A stretch of DNA of 55,945 nucleotides from Franconibacter helveticus LMG 23732 (GTDB lineage Bacteria > Pseudomonadota > Gammaproteobacteria > Enterobacterales > Enterobacteriaceae), in NCBI RefSeq assembly GCF_000463115.2, contig NZ_AWFX01000042.1, forward strand, positions 259,984 to 315,928, written 5' to 3'. Positions 48,153-55,945 of the stretch are shown here, piece by piece. The notes under the pieces were generated by a model. That model was not told the origin of the DNA. It ran no database searches and saw only the letters and a program-made list of their open reading frames with translations. The translations under genes and the position numbers were made by a program. How positions within the stretch are numbered: position 1 is the first letter of the stretch; each line of letters begins with the position of its first letter.

Positions 48153-49553
48153 TTAACGCTGTTCGCCGCGGCTGGCAATAAGCTTCTGATACCAGTAGAA
48201 ACTCTTTTTACGTTTACGGTTAAGATTCGCCTGATGATCGACATAGACGAATCCATATTGTTTTTGATAACCGTTCAGCCAGCTTAATAAATCAATAAAC
48301 GACCAGGGGTAATAGCCGCGTACATCCGCGCCCTGGCGCATCGCTTCTTCCATTGCATCGACGTGCATACGCAAATAATCAATTCGCGCATCGTCAACGA
48401 TTTCACCATCAATAATGGGGTCTTTGGCGCCAAGCCCGTTTTCCGTTATATAAATGGGCACGTCGCCGTAGCGGGCTTTAATTTGCATAATGCCGTCGGT
48501 TAAGCCCTGCGGCCAGATTTCCCAGTCCCAGTCGGTGTAAACGCCAGTGGGATTGCGTACGAATTTAAACAGCCCTTTAAAGCCGAACTCGTGACCGCTG
48601 TTGCGCTCGCCGCTGTGGTTGGCTTGCAGATGCGTGTCTTGATGATTCGCCGCGACGGTTTCGCGGCGGTAGTAGTTAAGACCGATAAAGTCGCCGATAT
48701 TCTCTTTAAGCAGGCTATCGTCGCCCGGCGCGAAGCGCGGCACGCCCCACAGCGCCTGTGTTTTGCTGACCAGTTCCGCCGGGTACTCGCCTTTAAGCAC
48801 CGGATCATAAAGCCAGTGAGTATAAATGCCGTCAGCCAGCGCGGCAGCGGCTTTATCTTCCGCTGAGTCGGTCAGTGGCGTATGGGGTTGCAGCACGTTG
48901 ACGAAACCAATCTGGCCGTTGATGCCGCTTTCGCGAAATGCCTTCACCGCCAGCGCATGCGCCACAAAGACATGGTGGCAGGCCTGAATAGCGCGAGCGG
49001 GGTCGTTCACCGACGGCGGATGGCTGCCGGTGATATAACCATGACCAATAAACACGATGGTTTCGTTAAAGGTCGCCCACAGCTTGACGCGCGAGCCGTA
49101 GCGCTCGTAGCAAAGGCGGGCATATTCCACAAACGCCTCGGCGGTAGAGCGCATTTCCCAGCCGCCTTCATCCTGTAGCGCCTGCGGCAGATCCCAGTGA
49201 TAGAGCGTGATCATCGGCTCGATATTGTGTTCGAGCAGAGCGTCAATAAGGTCGCTGTAAAAGGCGACGCCTGCTTCGTTCACTTCGCCGCGGCCCTTCG
49301 GCAGCAGGCGGGGCCAGGAGATAGAAAAGCGGTAGCTTTGCATGCCCATCTCCGCCATCAGCGCTACGTCTTCGCGAAAACGGTGGTAGTGATCTACCGC
49401 CACGTCGCCATTAGTGCCCTGATAAGTGGTGCCGGGCTGATGGGCGAAAACGTCCCAGATGGACGGACCTTTGCCGTCGGCATCGAATCCGCCTTCGACC
49501 TGATAGGCCGCCGTAGCGGCGCCCCAGAGAAAATGTTCAGGAAATTGAGACAT
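48153..49553 (-). CDS. Family 1 glycosidase, probably 6-phospho-beta-glucosidase
   Basis: A 466-residue GH1 enzyme with acid/base Glu164 (TFNE) and nucleophile Glu371 (ITENG). In the discriminating C-terminal region Ser424, Lys431 and Tyr433 (DLLSWLNGYQKQYGF) match the phosphate-binding Ser-Lys-Tyr set of 6-phospho-beta-glycosidases; simple beta-glucosidases have Glu instead of the Ser. It should hydrolyse phosphorylated beta-glucosides such as salicin-, arbutin- or cellobiose-6-phosphate brought in by a PTS encoded elsewhere. LacI-type operators lie upstream. The gene is inserted between cnu and ydgJ, where E. coli has blr. Confidence 0.9.
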   Translation of the reverse strand: MSQFPEHFLWGAATAAYQVEGGFDADGKGPSIWDVFAHQPGTTYQGTNGDVAVDHYHRFREDVALMAEMGMQSYRFSISWPRLLPKGRGEVNEAGVAFYSDLIDALLEHNIEPMITLYHWDLPQALQDEGGWEMRSTAEAFVEYARLCYERYGSRVKLWATFNETIVFIGHGYITGSHPPSVNDPARAIQACHHVFVAHALAVKAFRESGINGQIGFVNVLQPHTPLTDSAEDKAAAALADGIYTHWLYDPVLKGEYPAELVSKTQALWGVPRFAPGDDSLLKENIGDFIGLNYYRRETVAANHQDTHLQANHSGERNSGHEFGFKGLFKFVRNPTGVYTDWDWEIWPQGLTDGIMQIKARYGDVPIYITENGLGAKDPIIDGEIVDDARIDYLRMHVDAMEEAMRQGADVRGYYPWSFIDLLSWLNGYQKQYGFVYVDHQANLNRKRKKSFYWYQKLIASRGEQR

Positions 49554-49613
49554 TGTTTCGCTCCTTGAGGGGTGAGAGTAAAGGTAGTGTAGACAGGAGG
49601 CGAACAGCGCTGC

Positions 49614-49637
49614 AACCGGTTTCCGAAACCGGTTTCA
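49614..49637. promoter_or_regulatory. LacI-type (AscG-like) operators upstream of the GH1 gene
   Basis: The perfect 12-base palindrome GAAACCGGTTTC (49625-49636) is extended by an adjacent AACCGGTTTCC (49614-49624). It nearly matches the E. coli AscG consensus TGAAACCGGTTTCA. It lies 60-85 bases before the GH1 start codon, so a beta-glucoside-responsive LacI-family repressor is likely to act here. No such repressor gene is in the window. Confidence 0.7.
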
Positions 49638-49777
49638 GAATTGCGAGCAGGGTCACTTTTCCCTGTAAGGGCCGGTTTAGTGGCGAAAAAAAGCGAGCAG
49701 GTCAACACTTTAATATCGTGTTGTCGCGGACTGGCGTTTGAGGTGAAATAGCTTGTCCATTACGCAGAGGAAAAGAG

Positions 49778-50818
49778 ATGAGCGACACTATTCGGGTCGG
49801 ATTACTGGGTTACGGCTACGCCAGTAAAACGTTTCATGCGCCGTTGATCGCCGGTACGCCCGGCATGACGCTTGCGGGAATTTCCAGCAGCGATGCCGCA
49901 AAAGTTCATGCAGACTGGCCTTCAGTGCCGGTGGTTGCAGAACCCAAACAGCTTTTCAACGATCCTCACATTGACCTGATTGTTATTCCTACCCCCAATG
50001 ACACCCACTTTCCGCTGGCGAAAGCGGCGCTGGAGGCGGGAAAGCACGTCGTGGTCGATAAACCCTTTACCGTGACGTTGTCACAAGCGCGCGAGCTGGA
50101 TGCGCTGGCGAAAAGCCTGGGGCTGCTGTTGTCGGTTTTCCACAATCGCCGCTGGGACAGCGACTTCCTGACGCTCAAACAGCTGATTGCCGACGGCACG
50201 CTCGGCGAAGTGGCTTACTTTGAATCTCACTTTGACCGTTACCGTCCTCAGGTGCGCGACCGCTGGCGCGAGCAGGCGGGGCCGGGCAGCGGCATCTGGT
50301 ATGATCTTGGGCCGCACCTGCTTGATCAGGCGGTAAACCTTTTCGGTCTGCCGGTCAGCATGACGGTAGACCTGGCGCAGTTGCGCCCTGGCGCGCAGAC
50401 CACCGACTATTTCCACGCCATTCTTTCTTATCCGCAGCGCCGGGTCGTGCTGCATGGCACTATGCTGGCGGCGGCGGAGTCGGCCCGTTATATCGTTCAC
50501 GGCGCGCGGGGCAGCTATGTGAAATTTGGCCTCGATCCGCAAGAAGACCGGCTCAAAGCGGGGGAGCGCCCTCCGCAGGCGGACTGGGGCTACGATATGC
50601 GCGATGGCGTGTTGACGGTGGCGCGCGGTGAAGAGCTGGACGAACAAACTCTGCTGACCGTACCGGGAAACTATCCGGCTTACTATGCCGGGGTGCGCGA
50701 CGCCTTAAACGGGCAGGGCGAAAACCCGGTGCCAGCCCGGCAGGCTATCCAGATCATGGAGTTGCTGGAGCTGGGCATCGAGTCGGCAAAACATCGCTCC
50801 ACGCTTTCGCTTGCCTGA
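49778..50818 (+). CDS. YdgJ, Gfo/Idh/MocA-family oxidoreductase
   Basis: A 346-residue NAD(P)-dependent dehydrogenase, the same length as E. coli YdgJ. The Rossmann start is IRVGLLGYGYASKTFHAPLI and the catalytic lysine is in VVDKPFTV (about 94-101). A C-terminal alpha/beta substrate domain follows. The substrate is unproven, probably a sugar or polyol. GAGGAAAAG precedes the ATG. Confidence 0.93.
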   Translation: MSDTIRVGLLGYGYASKTFHAPLIAGTPGMTLAGISSSDAAKVHADWPSVPVVAEPKQLFNDPHIDLIVIPTPNDTHFPLAKAALEAGKHVVVDKPFTVTLSQARELDALAKSLGLLLSVFHNRRWDSDFLTLKQLIADGTLGEVAYFESHFDRYRPQVRDRWREQAGPGSGIWYDLGPHLLDQAVNLFGLPVSMTVDLAQLRPGAQTTDYFHAILSYPQRRVVLHGTMLAAAESARYIVHGARGSYVKFGLDPQEDRLKAGERPPQADWGYDMRDGVLTVARGEELDEQTLLTVPGNYPAYYAGVRDALNGQGENPVPARQAIQIMELLELGIESAKHRSTLSLA

Positions 50819-50844
50819 CACGCCGTTGCCTGTAATAGCTGTAA

Positions 50845-50877
50845 ATAAAAACGCGCCAGCAACGGCGCGTTTTTTTA
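50845..50877. terminator. Bidirectional terminator between ydgJ and add
   Basis: Stem ACGCGCC/GGCGCGT (50851-50857 with 50864-50870), A-run on the left and T-run on the right, between convergent genes. Confidence 0.85.
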
Positions 50878-50922
50878 TATCAGAGACGCTGGCTTACGCG
50901 CCCCGTGGGTTTTAGGGCGAGT

Positions 50923-51924
50923 TTACGCCGCGCGGACTTTATCGATCAGCGCCTGCTTTTCCTGCGCCGAGAGGAAGGCGATCTTCAGGCCATTTTCCTG
51001 CGCCGTGCGGATTTGCGCGGCGCTCAGCCCGGCGGCAGGAGCGGCGACGGTATATTCATGGCCGATATCCACGCCCTGAACGCCCGGATCGTCGGTATTA
51101 ATCGTGGCAAGAATACCATGCTCCAGGAAACGCCTGAGCGGGTGGCTCGCCAGCGAGGCGACCGTGCTGGTCTGAATGTTCGACGTGAGGCAGGATTCAA
51201 TACCTATGCCTTGTTCCGCCAGAAAATCCATCAGCGCCGGATCTTCCACTGCCTTAACGCCATGGCCGATACGCTCTGCGCCCAGTTCGCGAATGGCCTG
51301 CCAGATGCTCTCGGCGCCTGCTGCTTCGCCCGCATGCACCGTGATACGCCAGCCCGCGTCGCGGCCGCGGTTGAAGTGGCTTAAAAAAAGGCTGCCCGGA
51401 AAGCCGATTTCGTCGCCAGCTAAATCGAGCGCAGTGATATGGTCGCGGTGGGCAAGCAGCCCTTCGAGTTCCGCCACGCAGGCTTCTTCGCCAAAAGTAC
51501 GGCTCAGAATGCCGATCAGCCGCGCCTCAACGCCGAAATCCCGGCAGCCCTGGCGCACGCCGTCAACGACCGCTTCCACTACGCCGGCGATCGGCAGGTT
51601 ATGGTTCATCGCCATATAGCCTGGCGAAAAACGCAGCTCGACGTAATGCAGGCCGTTGCGCGCTGCGTCTTCCACATTTTCATACGCCACGCGGCGGCAG
51701 GCTTCCAGCGAGCCAAGCACTTTAACGCCCCAGTCCAGTTTGGCGAGAAAGCTTACCAGGTCAGGTTCATTTTTGGTGATTTGCACATGCGGGCGCAGCG
51801 TTTCAAGCGTATCGCCAGGCAGTTTGAGGCTAAACTGGCGGCCCAGCTCAAGGATGGTCTGCGCGCGAATATTGCCATCGAGGTGGCGGTGGAGATCGGT
51901 CAGCGGGAGGCGGGTATCAATCAT
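50923..51924 (-). CDS. Add, adenosine deaminase
   Basis: A 333-residue zinc enzyme, the same length as in E. coli, that deaminates adenosine and deoxyadenosine. Zinc ligands His12 and His14 ([11 protein letters not shown]), the HAGE catalytic segment and the late NTDDPG motif with zinc-binding Asp are all present. It supplies inosine for purine salvage and fits functionally with punC and purR in the same window. Confidence 0.97.
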   Translation of the reverse strand: MIDTRLPLTDLHRHLDGNIRAQTILELGRQFSLKLPGDTLETLRPHVQITKNEPDLVSFLAKLDWGVKVLGSLEACRRVAYENVEDAARNGLHYVELRFSPGYMAMNHNLPIAGVVEAVVDGVRQGCRDFGVEARLIGILSRTFGEEACVAELEGLLAHRDHITALDLAGDEIGFPGSLFLSHFNRGRDAGWRITVHAGEAAGAESIWQAIRELGAERIGHGVKAVEDPALMDFLAEQGIGIESCLTSNIQTSTVASLASHPLRRFLEHGILATINTDDPGVQGVDIGHEYTVAAPAAGLSAAQIRTAQENGLKIAFLSAQEKQALIDKVRAA

Positions 51925-52028
51925 GATGGCACTCTTTTTTTAGAATAAAGTGCAGAGCATTATAAAAATAATCACGCCCTGAAAGCTACGTTGCGCAACA
52001 AATCAGGGCAAGAAAGCACAGTAAGTGT

Positions 52029-53201
52029 CTATAACTGGCGATTAATCGCGCGGATCAGGCGCTTAACGCCATCCTCAACCTTCGCACGCGGGCAGCCCAC
52101 GTTCAGACGCACATAGCCCCTGCCTTCGTCGCCATAGGTATAGCCGGGCATGATGGCCACTTTCTCTTGTTCAATCAGCGACTTTTGTAACGCCTCATCG
52201 TCAAGCGCCAGCGAACGAAGGTCGAGCCAGGCGAGATAAGTGGCCTCAGGCGGCTGCCAGTTGAGTTGCGCAAACGCGCCGTTAAGCTCTTGCGCCACAA
52301 AACGTAAGTTGCTCTCCAGGTAATCGCGAAGCGCATCCAGCCAGGGCGCGCCGTCGCGGTAGGCGGCAATATGGGCCACCAGCGCCAGCACGGCAGGGGA
52401 TGAAAGGCCGTCGCGGCCTTTAAGCGCGGCGAGATACAGTTCTCTTTCGCGCGCATCCGCAATAAAACCATAAGCGCCGGTCAGGGCGGGAATGTTAAAG
52501 CTCTTGGACGCGGAGGTTAAAAGCGCCCAGTTTTTACCGCCCGTTTCGCTCCAGGGCGTATGCACAGCCGTTCCCCAGACCATATCCATATGGATTTCGT
52601 CGCTTATCACGCGCACGCCGTGCCGTTCGCACATCGCCGCCATCCGCTGTAGCTCCTCGCGGCGCCAGACTTTGCCTGTCGGATTGTGTGGGCTGCACAG
52701 CAGCAGAATTTTGCAGTCGGGTCTTGCGAGCTGCGCTTCGAACTGCTGCTCATCGTATTGCCATTCACCATTAAGATAATGCAGCGGAACGCCCAGCACC
52801 TGCCGTTCATTACCGGCAATGGCTTTATAAAAAGCGTCATAGGCTGGCGTGTGAATCAGCACCCCTTCGCCTGGCGCCGACCACTGGCGAATAAGTTGCG
52901 AAACCATATAAATGACGGAAGGGCCGTAGACCAGCGTTTGCGCGTCCATCCGGCAGTGAAAGCGAGTCTGATACCAGTGTGTAACCGCATGCAAAAAATC
53001 GTCATTTTTCCAGCGGCTGTAACCGAGCACGCCATGGTTTAGCCGCTGCGCCAGCGCCTCCAGCACGCAGGGGGCTGTGGGGAAATCCATATCGGAAATG
53101 GTGAAGGGGAGCAGGTCGGGCGCGCCGAAACGGTCGGCGACATAATCCCACTGCGTGCACCAGGTGCCGTGCCTGTCTACAGTTTTCGAGAAATCAAACA
53201 T
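52029..53201 (-). CDS. MalY, PLP beta-cystathionase and MalT inhibitor
   Basis: A 390-residue aminotransferase-fold protein, the same length as in E. coli. The PLP lysine is Lys233 (SASKSFN). It cleaves cystathionine to homocysteine in vitro and also binds and inhibits MalT, the maltose activator. In E. coli it is co-transcribed with malX from a MalI-repressed promoter. Here malX is cut by an element, so malY has lost its normal promoter and must be silent or read from another one. Confidence 0.96.
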   Translation of the reverse strand: MFDFSKTVDRHGTWCTQWDYVADRFGAPDLLPFTISDMDFPTAPCVLEALAQRLNHGVLGYSRWKNDDFLHAVTHWYQTRFHCRMDAQTLVYGPSVIYMVSQLIRQWSAPGEGVLIHTPAYDAFYKAIAGNERQVLGVPLHYLNGEWQYDEQQFEAQLARPDCKILLLCSPHNPTGKVWRREELQRMAAMCERHGVRVISDEIHMDMVWGTAVHTPWSETGGKNWALLTSASKSFNIPALTGAYGFIADARERELYLAALKGRDGLSSPAVLALVAHIAAYRDGAPWLDALRDYLESNLRFVAQELNGAFAQLNWQPPEATYLAWLDLRSLALDDEALQKSLIEQEKVAIMPGYTYGDEGRGYVRLNVGCPRAKVEDGVKRLIRAINRQL

Positions 53202-53246
53202 ATAACCTCTTGATAGCGGCGCAGCCTGAAGCCGCGCCGCCAGTTT

Positions 53247-53714
53247 TCAGGCCTGAACGGTGTTCATCAGGCTCGCCATCTCATCCTTGACCGACTGCAC
53301 TTGCGGGCCGATCACCACCTGCAAGTTATGCTGATTAAGCTGCACCACGCCGATGGCGCGGTTGGCTTTCAGCGCGGCGCTGTCGACCAGCGACATATCC
53401 TTCACCGACAAACGCAGGCGAGTAATGCAGTTATCCAGCGTGACGATGTTATCCGCGCCGCCAAGCGCGGCGAGAATAGCCGGCACGTTGTAACCCGATT
53501 TCCCCACTGCGCCTGCCACTTTTTCCGCCGCCGGCGCGGTATCCACATCGCGTCCCGGGGTTTTGATATTCCAGCGGGTAATGGCGAAGCGGAAAATAGC
53601 GTAGTACCCGGCAAACCAGATGGCTGCCACCACTGGCACCATATACCATTTCGTCGCGAGGCCGTGCAGCATGCCGAAGACCACGAAGTCGATGATATTG
53701 CCATCGGTATTCAC
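53247..53714 (-). pseudogene. malX, C-terminal remnant (EIICB of the PTS)
   Basis: About 155 residues remain of a protein of about 530. They match the end of E. coli MalX from NTDGNIIDFVVFG through the last membrane part of EIIC and the whole EIIB domain, with the phosphorylated cysteine in TLDNCITRLRLSV. At 53711-53714 the host sequence stops and foreign DNA starts. A stop codon lies directly upstream in frame, and the GTG at 53714 is an accidental start. The missing N-terminal part is presumably on the other side of the element. The transporter cannot work in this form. malY follows after 45 bases. Confidence 0.93.
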
Positions 53715-53793
53715 TTAGGTATATTGACCCTCATCAACAGGGAAGTAACTAACCTCACCCCTGAATTGTATATTAATCAAAGGTTTAAACGAA

Positions 53794-54003
53794 ATGATCA
53801 AAGCCAAATTCTTTGCCACGCTTTCCGAACTGGTTGCTAGCGGGTTCAACGTTAAACGCGCAACTACCGAAGTACACGGATATTTCACGCGTACTTCTGA
53901 CCTGTGCATCGTGATCCAGTCTGCTGTTGATATCACCGTGTGGAAACGGGTTTGTTTCCATCGTGAAAATAAAGCCGCAACACGCGTGTTACTGGAAAGA
54001 TGA
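53794..54003 (+). CDS. Small element protein of unknown function (69 aa)
   Basis: I do not recognise this protein. It begins MIKAKFFATLSELVASGFNV, is mildly basic and has no membrane segment. It lies between the attachment junction and the recombinase and reads towards it. A weak AAAGG precedes the ATG. The following ORF in the +1 frame overlaps its 3' half, so the two could be parts of one frameshifted gene. A role as excision factor is possible but not shown. Confidence 0.45.
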   Translation: MIKAKFFATLSELVASGFNVKRATTEVHGYFTRTSDLCIVIQSAVDITVWKRVCFHRENKAATRVLLER

Positions 54004-54127
54004 ATTGGTTTGGGTTGGGATGAATCCATACATTTCGATTGAATTGTTTAATATGTTAAAGCGAAAATATCCAGAGCAAATCGTGGATATTGAAGCTGGA
54101 GAATTGATCGGAATTTCATCATTTTAG
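53927..54127 (+). CDS. Short overlapping ORF, possibly the tail of a frameshifted gene
   Basis: An open frame in +1 relative to the previous ORF. It could start at TTG 53927 or at ATG 54020 (then 35 residues, MNPYISIELFNMLKRKYPEQ). Its C-terminal half looks like ordinary protein, its N-terminal half less so. No good ribosome-binding site is seen. It may be expressed by frameshifting, be a small gene of its own, or be debris. Confidence 0.25.
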   Translation: MISPCGNGFVSIVKIKPQHACYWKDELVWVGMNPYISIELFNMLKRKYPEQIVDIEAGELIGISSF

Positions 54128-54183
54128 GGAACGGTTTAACCCCATTTCGATAGTTTTATGGTAATTCTTAACAGGTTTTGAAT

Positions 54184-55878
54184 ATGATAAAACCGAGATT
54201 GTACAGTTACGTTCGATTCAGTTCGGAGCGGCAAGCAAAAGGGTCATCGATAGAGCGCCAGAAAGCAAGTATTGAAAAACTTGTGAAAAAAGTTGCTATT
54301 GAGCACAATCTGGAGATCTTTGAAGAATATAACGATTTCGGGGTTTCTGCGTTTAAGGGTAAAAACGCAACAGAAGGGGCTTTATCAGAATTTATAAAGC
54401 ATGTTGATTCCGGCAAAATCCCCCGTGGTTCATACCTGTTGATCGAATCGTTAGACCGTTTCTCTCGTGCTAACGCAACGAGAGCAGTTAACATATTCAC
54501 CAGCTTATTGCTGAAAGGGATCGTAGTTGTAACGGGTTCCGATGAACAGGTTTATCGGGAAACCAATGTAACTAATGACACCCTACAGCAACTGATGTTT
54601 TCGGTGATGCTGTTCAGCAGGGCTAACGAAGAATCTGAAAGGAAATCACAACTTACTATTGGTAGTGCGTTACGCAAGATTAAGCGCCATCAGCAGCGGC
54701 AACCGGGGGATCCGGTCGTAGCGATTAAGGAAATGGGTCAGGATAAGTGGTGGATCGATTCCTCGTCTGGTTTCGTTAAACCGCATCCGGTTTATTACCC
54801 TATAGCCCAAAAGCTGATCGAGCTTAAACAGAAAGGTTATTCGAACCGGTTGATTCTGGCTTACCTGCAAGAGAACCACCCAGCCCCAACCGAAGGACGT
54901 TCACGGGGTAAGTGGAACATGCAACATGCATCAAGGATCATCGAGCCAGCGATCCACGGTCAGAAGGTGATTAACGTTAACGGTGAATCGTTCACCCTTG
55001 ATGATTATTACCCGGCGATTGTGACAAAGGACGAATACGAGCGGTTGAAGTTCCAGATCGGCAACAAGTCGTTCGCCCCGTTGAAGGAGGCTAACCCAGA
55101 GATCCCTTTGTTGTCTGGTATCGGTATTCTTTATTGTAAACATTGTGGTTGTCATATGTTCAAGATGAAATCCACGGTGAAGAACCAGCCTTTTGCTTAC
55201 AGGTACGTGTGTTCATCGAGAGATTCACACCGGAAGTGTTCCAAGTGGGGATTTCGAGCAAGGACGTTAGAACTTGCCTTGTTGCAGTTGTTAGCGGATC
55301 GGGTGTTCGTTGAGTCAGCACCAGTTCAATCAGGGGTTGAAAACCTGATAGCGGATATCAATGAACAGATCGCGAACTATATGGTTGCGATTGGTTCCGC
55401 GAAATCACCAGCGATGATCAACAAGCTAACTGAGATTATCGATCAGTTGGAAAGCCAGAAGGCTGAATATCTCAAACAGAAACAAATTCATGATGATCAA
55501 ATGGTCAAAATGAACACAGCCGGATGGGATAAATTCAAACTGCTTGATATTAACGATACAAAAAATACCGACCGACTTGAAATACGCGCAAGCATCAAGA
55601 CTGTAATCAAACGTATTGATTGTGAGCGTATTGATACTGCACATAATTACTTTTTTATTACGTATCGTGATGAACGAACACAGAAATTAGTAATTAAAAA
55701 AGATACGGCTTGGACTAAAGGACGTATTTATGTCGATTCAACCACCGTAACGAACTCACAATTGTTAGAGTCCGAAGGATTAGTAATGCATTCACATATT
55801 GAAATTATGATCGACCGTGATAAGTTTCTCATAGAGCATCAGGAACGATTTGATCACCCTCCAACGATAATTGGGTAA
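54184..55878 (+). CDS. Large serine recombinase/integrase, 3' end replaced by IS1
   Basis: A 564-residue site-specific recombinase. The catalytic domain (about 1-150) has the motif YVRFS with nucleophile Ser13 and the SLDRFSRANATR segment. A recombinase domain follows (about 180-300). Next are a zinc ribbon starting CKHC (C318, C321) with later CSSRDSHRKC, and a coiled coil rich in Gln, Lys and Glu (about 375-440). The ATG at 54184 has ACAGG at the right distance; the TTG at 54178 is less likely. The enzyme joins attP and attB in one direction and needs a partner factor for excision. The stop codon TAA (55876-55878) lies inside the IS1 end, so the native C-terminus is lost by an unknown, probably small, number of residues. 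Confidence 0.93.
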   Translation: MIKPRLYSYVRFSSERQAKGSSIERQKASIEKLVKKVAIEHNLEIFEEYNDFGVSAFKGKNATEGALSEFIKHVDSGKIPRGSYLLIESLDRFSRANATRAVNIFTSLLLKGIVVVTGSDEQVYRETNVTNDTLQQLMFSVMLFSRANEESERKSQLTIGSALRKIKRHQQRQPGDPVVAIKEMGQDKWWIDSSSGFVKPHPVYYPIAQKLIELKQKGYSNRLILAYLQENHPAPTEGRSRGKWNMQHASRIIEPAIHGQKVINVNGESFTLDDYYPAIVTKDEYERLKFQIGNKSFAPLKEANPEIPLLSGIGILYCKHCGCHMFKMKSTVKNQPFAYRYVCSSRDSHRKCSKWGFRARTLELALLQLLADRVFVESAPVQSGVENLIADINEQIANYMVAIGSAKSPAMINKLTEIIDQLESQKAEYLKQKQIHDDQMVKMNTAGWDKFKLLDINDTKNTDRLEIRASIKTVIKRIDCERIDTAHNYFFITYRDERTQKLVIKKDTAWTKGRIYVDSTTVTNSQLLESEGLVMHSHIEIMIDRDKFLIEHQERFDHPPTIIG

Positions 55879-55945
55879 TGACTCCAACTTATTGATAGTG
55901 TTTTATGTTCAGATAATGCCCGATGACTTTGTCATGCAGCTCCAC
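55874..55945 (-). mobile_element. IS1, right end (partial)
   Basis: From 55874 (GGTAATGACTCCAACTTATT) the sequence is the terminal inverted repeat and the end of IS1, reading inward to the window edge. The transposase reads on the minus strand. IS1 is about 768 bases long; only 72 are visible, so the target duplication cannot be checked. Confidence 0.93.
55889..55945 (-). CDS. IS1 transposase InsB, C-terminal end (partial)
   Basis: On the minus strand the last 18 codons read ...LHDKVIGHYLNIKHYQ followed by a stop codon, the known C-terminus of the IS1 InsAB' transposase. The rest of the gene lies beyond the window. Confidence 0.9.
   Translation of the reverse strand: MELHDKVIGHYLNIKHYQ

Larger units (their letters stand above)
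53712..55945. mobile_element. Integrated element with large serine recombinase (left part only)
   Basis: From the malX break to the window edge the DNA is clearly AT-richer than the host, with different codon use. It carries one or two tiny ORFs and a large serine recombinase, and ends in an IS1 copy. The recombinase sits next to the junction, as is usual for elements integrated by this enzyme class. The other end and any cargo genes are outside the window, so the size and nature (prophage, ICE or island) are unknown. Confidence 0.85.

Noticed and set aside
53247..53714. The malX remnant as a small functional gene starting at GTG 53714
   Set aside because: The GTG arises at the element junction and the product would lack nearly all of the EIIC transporter. 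A free EIIB domain cannot be excluded, but nothing suggests it is used.

Overview
The window looks like chromosomal DNA of an enterobacterium (order Enterobacterales, high-GC, close to the Cronobacter/Franconibacter/Enterobacter/Klebsiella group). From about 12.5 kb to 53.7 kb the gene order is that of the Escherichia coli K-12 segment from the valV-valW tRNA pair to malY/malX, read in the opposite direction, and nearly every protein is recognisable at family length. The exact genus cannot be fixed from the sequence alone.

Left block (1-12.4 kb), accessory. It opens with about 800 bases of non-coding DNA holding two copies of a 160-base structured repeat. A small unknown gene follows, then a formate/hydrogen locus: hydN (Fe-S electron carrier), a cysteine form of formate dehydrogenase H, hypF (NiFe-hydrogenase maturation), a nickel permease, and a second fdhF with an in-frame UGA (selenocysteine 140), a SECIS hairpin and a sigma-54 promoter. 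Next comes an efflux operon: a SlyA/MarR-like regulator, an HlyD-type adaptor and a DUF2955 membrane protein.

Core block (12.5-53.2 kb). Two tRNA-Val(GAC) genes; mdtK, ribC, cfa, the purine-linked set punC/punR and purR, ynhF, ydhP, mepH, grxD, rnt, the electrophile-detoxification operon nemR-nemA-gloA, ydhL, ydhF, sodC, the aromatic-acid-type efflux operon ydhIJK divergent from slyA, slyB, anmK, mliC, pdxH, tyrS, pdxY, gstA, dtpA, nth, the electron-transport operon rsxABCDGE (rsxC carries an enlarged array of Ala/Lys/Arg-rich repeats), ydgK, cnu, a 6-phospho-beta-glucosidase gene behind LacI-type operators, ydgJ, add and malY. Compared with E. coli, sodB, lhr and blr are missing from their usual places.

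Right block (53.2-55.9 kb), mobile. malX is cut: only its C-terminal EIIB part remains. The break is the edge of an AT-richer integrated element with one or two tiny ORFs and a large serine recombinase. The recombinase gene itself runs into the end of an IS1 copy, which supplies its stop codon and continues past the window edge.

The points most worth a second look are the Cys/Sec formate dehydrogenase pair, the covarying structured repeats at the left end, and the serine-recombinase element inside malX. No CRISPR array, rRNA or replication origin was seen.
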